Below, one piece after another: positions 1-5,691 of a DNA stretch of 7,928 bases. Position 1 is the first letter of the stretch; every line of letters starts with the position of its first letter. The DNA comes from an uncultured Neisseria sp. (GTDB lineage: Bacteria; Pseudomonadota; Gammaproteobacteria; Burkholderiales; Neisseriaceae). Where the stretch lies: contig CAKMQH010000037.1 of the NCBI GenBank assembly GCA_927911515.1, forward strand, positions 1-7,928, read 5' to 3'. Position numbers and translations under genes: made by a program. The notes beneath the pieces are model-generated. The model was not told the DNA's origin, made no database searches, and saw nothing but the letters and a program-made list of their open reading frames with translations.

Positions 1-130
1 AAGCCGCAGACAGTACAGATAGTACAGATAGTACGGAACCGATTCACTTGGTGCTTCAGCACCTTAGAGAATCGTTCTCTTTGAGCTAAGGCGAGGCAAC
101 GCCGTACTGGTTTAAATTTAATCCACTATA
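1..130. repeat. Correia repeat enclosed element (CREE), truncated by window start
   Basis: This is the distal part of a full-length-type Correia element, the small non-autonomous MITE of Neisseria. It ends in the terminal inverted repeat TTAATCCACTATA (118-130). The internal block (about 30-110) is nearly identical to the complete copy at 7601-7759 and lies in the same orientation. It holds the inner hairpin arms GGTGCTTCAGCACC and AGAGAATCGTTCTCT. The left terminal repeat lies outside the window. It differs from the right-hand copy by one extra 9-bp unit AGTACAGAT (12-20 and 21-29 in tandem) and by a few substitutions. CREEs are known to affect neighbouring transcripts through promoters at their ends, IHF binding and RNase III cleavage. 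Here it lies downstream of the converging minus-strand lipoprotein gene. Confidence 0.9.
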
Positions 131-165
131 TTATGCAACGAGCAATGTGGATTATATAGCAATAA

Positions 166-207
166 AAAGGTCGTCTGAAACGCCAAACAGCATTTCAGAC
201 GACCTTT
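166..207 (-). terminator. DUS-pair hairpin terminator of the DUF1311 lipoprotein gene
   Basis: Two copies of the uptake sequence AGGTCGTCTGAA in inverted orientation (168-179 and 194-205) form a perfect 15-bp stem (166-180 with 193-207) around a 12-nt loop. Read on the minus strand it begins about 50 nt after the TAA of the lipoprotein gene (258-260), and a U-run follows the stem. Inverted DUS pairs commonly act as intrinsic terminators in Neisseria. The hairpin could also end transcripts coming from the CREE side. Confidence 0.8.
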
Positions 208-257
208 CTAATAACGGATGGGCGGCTCAACACCAGCCGTCCGTCGGCTTTGCAGCG

Positions 258-1274
258 TTAGTTGATCGAATAGCCGCGCAGATATTGGGTACGCTCGCGC
301 GTCATGCGGGTATCGCATTGGAGCTTGAGGTATTCGTTTTGCGCGGGACTGTCCGCCCTAGCCGCTGCCTGTTGGCAGTTTTGGTTTTTGGTTTGAATCC
401 AAGCGCGTTGTTCTGCCAGCATTTCTTGTTGGACAGTGCGCTCCATACCGTCCCATACGCCTTTGATTTCTGACTCAGCCTGATGGTTTTGCGAACGGGC
501 ATTGTCCAAATCGCTTTGAGAGAACGACGGCTGTTCCGGCTCCTCTTCGTTGTCAGGACGCAGGATTTCGGTTTCGAGGCCGGCGGCAGGCGGTACGCCC
601 GAAGCTTGGCTCGCCGCATTGTTTTCCAAAATATCCTCCGCTTTGACAACAGGCGGCTCTTCAACGGCTTTGCTTTGCAGGATTTTAATCGCTTCTTCTT
701 TGCTGACTGCCTTGCCGTCTATCATCACGATGCTTTTCACGCCGTAAGGCAACAGCAAGGAAGACAGAGTTTGCGCGGTCATGTTGACGGTATTGTCTTC
801 CAAAGAAACCGTACCGACTTTCGGATCGGGCGTATAGCGGACGCGGGCTGAGAAAGTGTTGTTCTCAAAGCTCAGGTTGCTGCCCATGATTTTCTGCTGA
901 AGCATTTCGGTCAAGCCGGTGTTGCTGTAAATCAGCGGACTGTTGGCATCGGCGGTACGCAATACTTCGGCAGGGATTTGGATTTTCAAATCGGCGCTAC
1001 ACAGGGATTTGTTGTCTTCTGTGGTTTTTTGCGGATTATCCAAGACGATATTCAGCTCGGAGCCGGCGGCAATGATTTTATCGGCATCGACAAATTGGCG
1101 ACTGTCGGCACGGACAAAGGCACGCGCCTCGCGCTTGATGGTTTCTTGGATTTGGTTGCGGATACTTTGAATGGCGGCGGGATTGCCACATTCCAAAGCC
1201 TGCTTGGGTTCTTCTTTGCCGCACGCCGCCAACATCAGGGCGATAAGCGGTAAAGCCAGCAGTTTTTTGTGCAT
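258..1274 (-). CDS. DUF1311 / LprI-like putative lipoprotein
   Basis: This encodes a 338-aa exported lipoprotein. The N-terminus has a lysine-rich start, a hydrophobic core and a lipobox L15-A-A-C18, so it should be cleaved before Cys18 and lipidated. Gly at +2 (no Asp) favours the outer membrane. The middle (about 30-200) is a soluble periplasmic domain I do not recognise. A Pro/Glu-rich linker follows (about 205-250). The C-terminal part (about 255-335) resembles the LprI/DUF1311 family: a conserved A-W segment at 291-292, then C300 and C320, probably disulfide-linked, and R-rich helices. The other mature cysteines, C29 and C92, could form a second pair. LprI-type proteins include lysozyme inhibitors, but that activity is only a possibility here. 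The start is supported by AAGGAG (1283-1288 on the complement), 8 nt upstream of the ATG. The gene is followed by its own DUS-hairpin terminator and lies 127 bp downstream of gltS, behind a gltS terminator. The family call rests on pattern recognition. Confidence 0.8.
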   Translation of the reverse strand: MHKKLLALPLIALMLAACGKEEPKQALECGNPAAIQSIRNQIQETIKREARAFVRADSRQFVDADKIIAAGSELNIVLDNPQKTTEDNKSLCSADLKIQIPAEVLRTADANSPLIYSNTGLTEMLQQKIMGSNLSFENNTFSARVRYTPDPKVGTVSLEDNTVNMTAQTLSSLLLPYGVKSIVMIDGKAVSKEEAIKILQSKAVEEPPVVKAEDILENNAASQASGVPPAAGLETEILRPDNEEEPEQPSFSQSDLDNARSQNHQAESEIKGVWDGMERTVQQEMLAEQRAWIQTKNQNCQQAAARADSPAQNEYLKLQCDTRMTRERTQYLRGYSIN

Positions 1275-1292
1275 AAATAATACTCCTTGATA

Positions 1293-1311
1293 CGGCTCGG
1301 AGACCGAACCG
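1293..1311 (-). other. 5'-leader hairpin just upstream of the lipoprotein gene RBS
   Basis: On the minus strand CGGTTCGG-TCT-CCGAGCCG can form an 8-bp stem with one G-U pair and a 3-nt loop. It ends only about 4 nt before the AAGGAG ribosome binding site. Whether it matters for translation is unknown; the structure is read directly from the sequence. Confidence 0.4.
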
Positions 1312-1319
1312 TTTTGTCG

Positions 1320-1331
1320 TTCAGACGACCA
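1320..1331 (-). repeat. Degenerate DNA uptake sequence (11/12)
   Basis: On the minus strand this reads TGGTCGTCTGAA, which matches the window's DUS 12-mer at all but the first base. The 11-base core GGTCGTCTGAA is intact, including the inner CGTCTGAA. It is a single copy in the leader of the lipoprotein gene. Confidence 0.7.
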
Positions 1332-1360
1332 TCATAACAAAAGCACTTGCAGCAAGTAAA
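1331..1360 (-). promoter_or_regulatory. Candidate promoter of the lipoprotein gene, overlapping the gltS terminator
   Basis: The minus strand has TTTACT (complement of 1355-1360), an 18-nt spacer and TATGAT (complement of 1331-1336, 5/6 to the -10 consensus). This would give a leader of about 50 nt. The -35 hexamer falls in the loop of the gltS terminator hairpin. The -35 is weak (4/6), so the call is tentative. Confidence 0.4.
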
Positions 1361-1376
1361 TGTTGCAAGTGCTTTT
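1339..1376 (-). terminator. Intrinsic terminator of gltS
   Basis: A perfect 13-bp stem, AAAAGCACTTGCA (1339-1351) with TGCAAGTGCTTTT (1364-1376), surrounds a 12-nt loop. On the minus strand it begins 25 nt after the gltS TAG, and the 3' arm ends in TTTT. Unlike the other terminators in this window it contains no DUS. Confidence 0.85.
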
Positions 1377-1401
1377 TCAACGAACCGTTATAAACGCTTA
1401 C

Positions 1402-2622
1402 CTATTTGGTGATAACGTTTACGAAACCGGAGAGGATTGCCGCGTTAATCAAGTCCACGAAGAACGCGCCGACCATAGGCACAATCAAGAAGGCTTTGTG
1501 CGAAGGACCGAAAGTCTGTGTGATGGACTGCATATTGGCAACGGCGGTCGGAGTGGCGCCCAAACCGAAGCCGCAGTGCCCTGCTGCCAAAACGGTTGCA
1601 TCGTAGTCGCGTCCCATAAAGACGTAGGTAACGAAGGTTGCGTACAGAATCATCACGACGGTTTGTACGGCGAGAATGATGGTTACAGGTCCTGCAAGAC
1701 CGGTCAATTCCCACAATTTCAGGTTCAAAAGGGCCATTGCGAGGAAAAGCGACAGGGAGGCATTGCCGAATACGTCGATGGCGCGGTCGAACATATTGAC
1801 TTTAAACGCAGAAGTCAGGATGTTACGAATAACGACACCGGCAAACAGGCTCCATACGAATTTCGGCAAGTCATACAGATATTCTTTATCGTAGCCGTCC
1901 ACAATTTCAGCAAATGCCAAACACGCTGCAAACATAGCAAGCGTTTCGACGGCAGATTCGGCAGTAATCAAACGTGTACGCTTCGCTTGTTCGAATACAT
2001 CGTCGGTATGCTCATCGGCATTTTCTTTGCGTGCGCTTGGTTCAATGGGTTTGCGTCCCATCTTATTGATCAAACGACGCGCAACCGGACCGCCGATCAA
2101 ACCGCCGAATACCAGGCCGAATGTTGCCGAAGCCATACCCAGCCCAGTGGCGCCGACCAAGCCGAATTTGCTTTCAAAGTCAGGCCCCCATGCACCTGCC
2201 GTACCGTGTCCGCCGGTCAGCGTAATCGAGCCGGTAATCAGGCCGATAAGCGGATCCAGTCCCAAAACCTTCGCCAAGCCGACGCCGACAAAGTTCTGCA
2301 CGATGATAAACGCCCCTACGACGGCAGTAAAAATCACCAAAGGCAGACCGCCCGCTTTCAGACGGGAGAAGTCCGCGCTCAAACCGATAGAGGTGAAGAA
2401 AATCAGCATGAATGCATCTTGCAGCGGTTTTTCAAATTTGAAGCTCACGCCGTAGGCTTGATGCAGTGCAAACAGAACAATCGCAGCAATCAAGCCGCCT
2501 GCCACAGGTTCGGGAATGTTGAAATCGCGCAGGAATTTGACTTTGTTTACCAAAACCTTACCAATCAACAAAACCAATGTAGCGGCAATCAACGTGTAGT
2601 AACTGTTAAATTCCCATTCCAT
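1402..2622 (-). CDS. gltS: Sodium/glutamate symporter GltS
   Basis: This is an inner-membrane carrier that takes up glutamate with Na+. The 406-aa product matches the usual GltS length of about 400 aa. The family signatures are visible: IPEPVAGG near residue 36, the re-entrant-loop motif SITLTGGHGT (about 132-141), ATFGLVFGGLIGGPVARR in the middle, and the C-terminal AGHCGFGLGATPTAVANMQ followed by FGPSHKAFLIVPMVGAFF. Many hydrophobic helices are interrupted by a charged central loop (about 190-215) rich in Glu, Lys and Arg. I chose the ATG at 2620-2622 (MEWEFNSYYT). A TTG 18 nt upstream is in frame but lies in the leader, and GAGAGG (complement of 2633-2638) sits correctly spaced upstream of the ATG. 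A sigma70 promoter lies about 80 nt upstream and a strong intrinsic terminator follows, so it appears monocistronic. Confidence 0.96.
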   Translation of the reverse strand: MEWEFNSYYTLIAATLVLLIGKVLVNKVKFLRDFNIPEPVAGGLIAAIVLFALHQAYGVSFKFEKPLQDAFMLIFFTSIGLSADFSRLKAGGLPLVIFTAVVGAFIIVQNFVGVGLAKVLGLDPLIGLITGSITLTGGHGTAGAWGPDFESKFGLVGATGLGMASATFGLVFGGLIGGPVARRLINKMGRKPIEPSARKENADEHTDDVFEQAKRTRLITAESAVETLAMFAACLAFAEIVDGYDKEYLYDLPKFVWSLFAGVVIRNILTSAFKVNMFDRAIDVFGNASLSLFLAMALLNLKLWELTGLAGPVTIILAVQTVVMILYATFVTYVFMGRDYDATVLAAGHCGFGLGATPTAVANMQSITQTFGPSHKAFLIVPMVGAFFVDLINAAILSGFVNVITK

Positions 2623-2640
2623 AATTGTTTTACCTCTCAA

Positions 2641-2903
2641 AAAAATGTTTTTCTATTGTTCTTTTCGAGTATTTGCCCGATAAGATTCAAACGAATGAAT
2701 ATTAGGGCACGAGTTAAAAATTGTCAAAGAATAGCCTTTTGTTTTCGAATTTTTTACATATAGCATTTTTAAAATCATCAAAATATTTATAATCATCATG
2801 CTATTACATAAGACTACTTTTTGTTTATTAATTAAATATTTTTAATCCGAATGATATTGTTGTTGACAATTCTTTTCTTAAAAATTTGGGCTTGAATAAC
2901 TGA
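2641..2903. other. AT-rich intergenic region upstream of gltS, no gene seen
   Basis: No credible coding sequence was found between the gltS start and the parA terminator. The stretch is far more AT-rich than the flanking genes. It contains the gltS promoter and, farther upstream, the direct repeat AATCATCA at 2773-2780 and 2791-2798 (18-bp spacing) flanking the palindrome AAATATTT (2781-2788). The repeat could be a regulator site or chance in AT-rich DNA. Confidence 0.6.
2699..2727 (-). promoter_or_regulatory. Sigma70-type promoter of gltS
   Basis: The minus strand carries a perfect -35 TTGACA (complement of 2722-2727), a 17-nt spacer and TAATAT (complement of 2699-2704, 4/6 to the -10 consensus). 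The predicted start near 2692 gives a leader of about 70 nt before the gltS ATG. It is the best promoter match seen in this AT-rich region. Confidence 0.7.
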
Positions 2904-2948
2904 AAAGGTCGTCTGAAAACTCGGAAATCAAGTTTTCAGACGACCTTT
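2904..2948 (-). terminator. DUS-pair hairpin terminator of parA
   Basis: Inverted DUS copies (2906-2917 and 2935-2946) are embedded in a perfect 18-bp stem, 2904-2921 with 2931-2948, around a 9-nt loop. It starts about 31 nt after the parA TGA (2980-2982). Read on the minus strand the hairpin is followed by TTCAGTTATT, so the U-run is modest. Confidence 0.8.
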
Positions 2949-2979
2949 CAATCTTTCAGACTTTATCTTTCAGGCTCAA

Positions 2980-3750
2980 TCAACCTTTAGTACGCTCCAA
3001 CAGTTCTTCCGCCAAGGCGAGGTAGGCTTTGGTGCCTTTGGCGTTGGCGTCGTAGGCGAGTGCGGGCATACCGTGGCTGGGGGCTTCGGCGAGGCGGACG
3101 TTGCGGGGGATGACGGTTTGGAACATCAGGTTGCCGAAATGTTGGAAAAGCTGTTCGCTGACTTCGACGACGAGGCGGCTGCGGCTGTCGTAGAGGGTAC
3201 GGACGATGCCGGTGATGTCGAGGCGCGGGTTGATTGCCTGACGGATTTTGCGCACGGTGGCGATCAGGTCGGAGATGCCTTCAAGGGCATAGTATTCGCA
3301 CAACATGGGGACGATGACGCCGTTGGCGGCGACGAGTCCGTTGAGGGTGAGCAGGGTCAGCGAAGGGGCGGAGTCGATGAGGACGAAGTCGTAGTCGTTT
3401 TCGACGGTTTGCAGGGCGTTTTTGAGGCGGATTTCGCGGGCGATTTCTTGTACCAGCTCGATTTCGGCACCGGCAAGCGCGCGGTTGGCGCCGAGTACGT
3501 CGTAGCTGCCGTCTCCGCTGCGGACGACGGCGGTTTTGATGTCGGTATCGCCCAATACGACTTGGTACACGCCTTCTTCGAGGCGGGCTTTGTCTATGCC
3601 GCTGCCTGTGGTGGCGTTGCCTTGCGGGTCGAGGTCGATGACGAGGACGCGTTTGCCTTTGGAGGCGAGCGATGCCGCGAGGTTGACGGTGGTGGTGGTT
3701 TTGCCGACGCCGCCTTTTTGGTTGGCGACGGCGAGGATTTGTGCGCTCAT
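2980..3750 (-). CDS. parA: ParA/Soj-type chromosome partitioning ATPase
   Basis: This is a 256-aa MinD/ParA-superfamily P-loop ATPase. It is expected to bind DNA non-specifically as an ATP dimer and to be driven by ParB bound at parS, moving replicated origins apart. The deviant Walker A motif is K12-G-G-V-G-K17-T-T with the signature lysine. Walker A' is VLVIDLDPQGN (35-45, with D39 and D41), and Walker B ends at D126 in VLIDSAPSL. The length fits the short Soj class without an N-terminal helix-turn-helix, as in chromosomal ParA. The start MSAQILAVANQKGG places the P-loop normally, although no clear Shine-Dalgarno sequence precedes the ATG. No parB follows: transcription runs into a DUS-hairpin terminator and then gltS. 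It diverges from the exported coiled-coil gene. A chromosomal ParA is far more likely than a plasmid one, given the neighbours. Confidence 0.93.
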   Translation of the reverse strand: MSAQILAVANQKGGVGKTTTTVNLAASLASKGKRVLVIDLDPQGNATTGSGIDKARLEEGVYQVVLGDTDIKTAVVRSGDGSYDVLGANRALAGAEIELVQEIAREIRLKNALQTVENDYDFVLIDSAPSLTLLTLNGLVAANGVIVPMLCEYYALEGISDLIATVRKIRQAINPRLDITGIVRTLYDSRSRLVVEVSEQLFQHFGNLMFQTVIPRNVRLAEAPSHGMPALAYDANAKGTKAYLALAEELLERTKG

Positions 3751-3783
3751 GTTTTTGCTGCTGTCGGATAGGTGAATGGCGGA

Positions 3784-3789
3784 ATTTTA
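3784..3789 (-). promoter_or_regulatory. Possible -10 element for parA
   Basis: The minus strand reads TAAAAT (5/6 to the -10 consensus), about 34 nt before the parA ATG. I could not find a convincing -35 at 16-18 nt, so this is only a candidate. Confidence 0.25.
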
Positions 3790-3815
3790 ACGTTTTTTTG
3801 CTTGAAATGGATATA

Positions 3816-3827
3816 AGGTCGTCTGAA
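3816..3827 (+). repeat. DNA uptake sequence, single copy (AG-mucDUS)
   Basis: This is an exact AGGTCGTCTGAA in the divergent parA / exported-protein intergenic region. It has no inverted partner nearby, so it is not part of a terminator. Its likely role is in DNA uptake during transformation. Confidence 0.85.
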
Positions 3828-3920
3828 AAGGAGCTTCGGTGAGGAGAGGCATCTTTGTCGCATTTCTGTCTGCGTTTCGGTAAATTCTCTTTAAATCCAG
3901 ACAAAGCAAGGTAATGCCTG

Positions 3921-3948
3921 CTGATTCAATATGGGTTTTCTATATAAT
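3921..3948 (+). promoter_or_regulatory. Promoter of the exported coiled-coil protein gene
   Basis: A perfect -10 TATAAT lies at 3943-3948, with a weak -35 CTGATT at 3921-3926 (3/6) and a 16-nt spacer. The predicted start near 3955 gives a short leader of about 27 nt before the ATG at 3982. The strong -10 with a poor -35 may mean activator help. Confidence 0.55.
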
Positions 3949-3981
3949 ATGCCGTTTTTTTAACTGTCGTAGAGATATATC

Positions 3982-4275
3982 ATGAAAAAATCTTTTTTTG
4001 CCCTGATGCTTGCCGCTGTTTTGCCTGCTGCTAATGCGGCTTCGGTTACCGAACGGGATGTGCAGAGTTCGGCTTTGGCTGCCAAACAGGCTCGGTTGGA
4101 ATCAGCACAGGCTGAGATGGGAACGGAACTGGCGCGGTTAGCTGCGGATCTGGCGCGTATTGAGGCTTTGATTGCCGTACAGGAGGCGCGTTCTGGCATC
4201 GGAGAGGATGAGCGGATAGAGGCTTTGGAAGCCCGTATCAGTAAATTGGAAAAACGCCTTGCCAAGTCAAAATAG
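3982..4275 (+). CDS. Exported coiled-coil protein, probably truncated by an amber codon
   Basis: This encodes a 97-aa small exported protein. A Sec signal peptide is clear: MKKS, a hydrophobic core FFALMLAAVLPA, and an A-N-A site after residue 19. The mature part is almost entirely Ala/Glu/Arg/Leu heptad-like sequence (about 25-95), predicting a long alpha-helical coiled coil, with short breaks around 67-73. It would act in the periplasm. I do not recognise the family. The ATG is preceded only by a weak AGAG ribosome binding site, but a TATAAT promoter element lies just upstream. The reading frame ends at TAG 4273-4275, then continues uninterrupted for 59 codons of plausible cysteine-rich protein up to a TGA next to a terminator. 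The native product is therefore probably about 157 aa and this copy is cut short. Alternatively the short protein is functional as it stands. Confidence 0.75.
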   Translation: MKKSFFALMLAAVLPAANAASVTERDVQSSALAAKQARLESAQAEMGTELARLAADLARIEALIAVQEARSGIGEDERIEALEARISKLEKRLAKSK

Positions 4276-4455
4276 TACAACCCGAATCGGGTTTATGTGT
4301 GCAGCGTCAAGCCGTTCCAGAAATTGTTTGAGGCTTCAGGGAAAAACGAATGGGAAACCTGCCTCGCCGTCCGCACCGCCTGCAATGTGGAAACTTCGGC
4401 GATGTTCTGCGAAGATTCTGCCATCCACTGCGAAAATATGATTAACGGGGTTTGA
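4276..4455 (+). pseudogene. In-frame C-terminal cysteine-rich extension beyond the amber codon
   Basis: This is 59 sense codons in exactly the same frame as the preceding exported-protein gene, ending at TGA 4453-4455. The peptide starts YNPNRVYVCSVKPF and contains five cysteines (codons at 4300, 4360, 4381, 4408 and 4429), spaced as in a small disulfide-stabilised domain, with aromatic residues around them. Third codon positions are mostly G or C, as in coding DNA. There is no ribosome binding site or good start codon for it to be a separate gene. The DUS-hairpin terminator begins 5 nt after its TGA but about 185 nt after the amber codon. I infer it is the C-terminal domain of the same protein, lost through a nonsense mutation or rejoined by readthrough. 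The domain family is not identified. Confidence 0.55.
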
Positions 4456-4459
4456 ACAC

Positions 4460-4500
4460 AAAGGTCTCTGAAACGGAATTGGGTTTCAGACGACCTTTTT
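4460..4500 (+). terminator. DUS-type hairpin terminator with one decayed arm
   Basis: The right arm 4483-4498 carries an exact DUS (4485-4496, minus orientation) and ends in a T5 run. The left arm 4460-4474 reads AAAGGTCTCTGAAAC, the same sequence lacking one G, so the 15-bp stem has a single bulge. It lies 5 nt after TGA 4453-4455. Confidence 0.75.
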
Positions 4501-4554
4501 AACGGTATTGTGAAAGCAAGTGGCGTTGTGCTGCCGATGGCGGTATTGTTTTCT

Positions 4555-4584
4555 TTGAATTTGAACCAAGCGAGGCTGTATACT
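4555..4584 (+). promoter_or_regulatory. Candidate promoter of the J-domain gene
   Basis: TTGAAT (4555-4560, 4/6), an 18-nt spacer and TATACT (4579-4584, 5/6) lie about 40 nt before the chosen ATG, with a predicted start near 4591. It lies between the previous terminator and the gene, as expected. Confidence 0.5.
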
Positions 4585-4623
4585 TTGCGACTTGTCGCTG
4601 TTCATACCACAACAAGGAAATCT

Positions 4624-5691
4624 ATGGATTGCTGGGAAATTCTGCAAATTGCGCCTACCGGTGACGAACGTACCATCAGGCGCGCTTATGCGAAGCTGTT
4701 GAAATCGACACGTCCGGACGATGACGCGGAGGGATATCAGCGGCTGCGCGAAGCATTTGATGAGGCTTTGTCGCATGCGCCCTACATCGACAAGGAAGAG
4801 GACGCAGACGATTGGTCTTGGGATAATGCCGATAACGATGAGGCAGATGTTTCAGACGACCCTGATGAAGCACAGACTGAATATATTGACGAGGAGGCGG
4901 CAGATACCGAGTGGACGGAAACGGTCGGTTTTAATGATACTGCGGCAGAATATGAATCGACCCAATTCTATCCATATAATGAATGGAAAGACGCAGAAAC
5001 CGACTATATTGAAGAAACTGATGTTTCAGACGACCCCTACGGATATAGCGGCGCAACTGCCGAGGCGTATTCATACAATGGATACGATGGCGTAGATGCG
5101 GACTATATTTTGGCGGAAATCGGACGCATTCACGATGAGGGGAAAAGTGAAGCGTTGGAACGCTCCTGGCCCGACATCCTCGCTTTATTGGACCGGCTGC
5201 CTTTGGGCGAATCGGAATATATTGCTTGGGAATTTTTGGATTTTCTGCGCGATCGGTATATTTCGAATATCATCGTATGGGCGCAATGGGCGTCTTATTT
5301 CCGCTGGCACGAGAGCCGCGAAGTTCTCCACCGTATGAACACGGACGAGCTGGAGTGGGTTTATGACTGCATCAATGCGGCGGAAGTTTTATCTGACAAC
5401 GCCAATGGCAAATTCCCGCTCTTACAAAGTCTGAACCGCCTGATCAAGCAAGGGCGCGATATGCGGGCACTGGCGAACGCATTTTTTCTGAACACGGCTT
5501 TACAGGAAGAAATGCCCCATCCGTGCGCATGCGCTGATGAGGCGAACGATAAACTGACGTCTGTTTACAGAAAGCGGAATCATGGCGGCAGATGCGGATT
5601 GTGCTGCCGATTGTGGCGATATTTGCCGCTATGTTTGTTGCGGCAGTTGATCAGTCTTTGCCTGACTATATCGAGGCGTATTATTCGTTGA
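4624..5691 (+). CDS. J-domain protein, N-terminal part of a frameshifted membrane J-protein
   Basis: The start is ATG 4624 (MDCWEILQIAPTGDE), with AAGGA at 4614-4618. The frame is open further upstream but without a start signal. Residues 1-50 form a J domain: DCWEILQI helix I, then TIRRAYAKLLK helix II, then a loop and YQRLREAFDEAL helix III. The HPD loop motif, which stimulates DnaK-type ATPases, reads R30-P31-D32, so the catalytic His is absent. Residues about 56-165 are a very acidic, Tyr-rich linker with a repeated DVSDDP. Residues about 165-310 are soluble helices. From about codon 317 the reading frame is wrong: the remaining tail (NHGGRCGLCC onward) is an out-of-frame translation of the membrane domain encoded by 5592-6446. 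Restoring one A in the run at 5571-5573 joins the two parts into about 607 aa. The layout recalls membrane-anchored J proteins such as E. coli DjlB/DjlC, except that the anchor here would be large. This copy is probably non-functional unless the shift is a sequence error. Confidence 0.75.
   Translation: MDCWEILQIAPTGDERTIRRAYAKLLKSTRPDDDAEGYQRLREAFDEALSHAPYIDKEEDADDWSWDNADNDEADVSDDPDEAQTEYIDEEAADTEWTETVGFNDTAAEYESTQFYPYNEWKDAETDYIEETDVSDDPYGYSGATAEAYSYNGYDGVDADYILAEIGRIHDEGKSEALERSWPDILALLDRLPLGESEYIAWEFLDFLRDRYISNIIVWAQWASYFRWHESREVLHRMNTDELEWVYDCINAAEVLSDNANGKFPLLQSLNRLIKQGRDMRALANAFFLNTALQEEMPHPCACADEANDKLTSVYRKRNHGGRCGLCCRLWRYLPLCLLRQLISLCLTISRRIIR
4851..5036 (+). repeat. Two near-DUS sequences within the J-protein acidic linker
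   Basis: TTCAGACGACCC occurs at 4851-4862 and 5025-5036, each 11/12 to the DUS on the minus strand. Both sit in an identical 17-nt block starting with GATG and encode the same peptide DVSDDP. They are single-orientation copies inside a gene. Confidence 0.6.

Noticed and set aside
1360..2763. 467-codon plus-strand open frame opposite gltS
   Set aside because: It is antisense to a well-recognised gltS and has no ribosome binding site or family features.
2863..2868. Perfect plus-strand TTGACA as a promoter
   Set aside because: No acceptable -10 lies 16-18 nt downstream, and the only thing downstream on plus is the DUS hairpin and the antisense of parA.
3281..3904. Long minus-strand open frame with Arg-rich translation overlapping parA
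   Set aside because: Its product is a low-complexity Arg/Pro string typical of an out-of-frame reading of GC-rich parA, which itself has all ParA motifs.
4279..4293. Short hairpin AACCCG-AAT-CGGGTT just after the amber codon as a terminator
   Set aside because: The stem is only 6 bp with no solid T-run. It lies inside the inferred coding extension, and a better terminator follows at 4460-4500.
4259..4441. 60-codon plus-strand open frame starting in the end of the exported-protein gene
   Set aside because: It is out of frame with the more convincing cysteine-rich extension, lacks a Shine-Dalgarno sequence, and stops without a terminator nearby.
5563..5580. Programmed -1 frameshifting joining the J domain to the membrane domain
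   Set aside because: There is no canonical X-XXY-YYZ slippery heptamer and no obvious downstream pseudoknot. A one-base deletion in the A run explains the join more simply.
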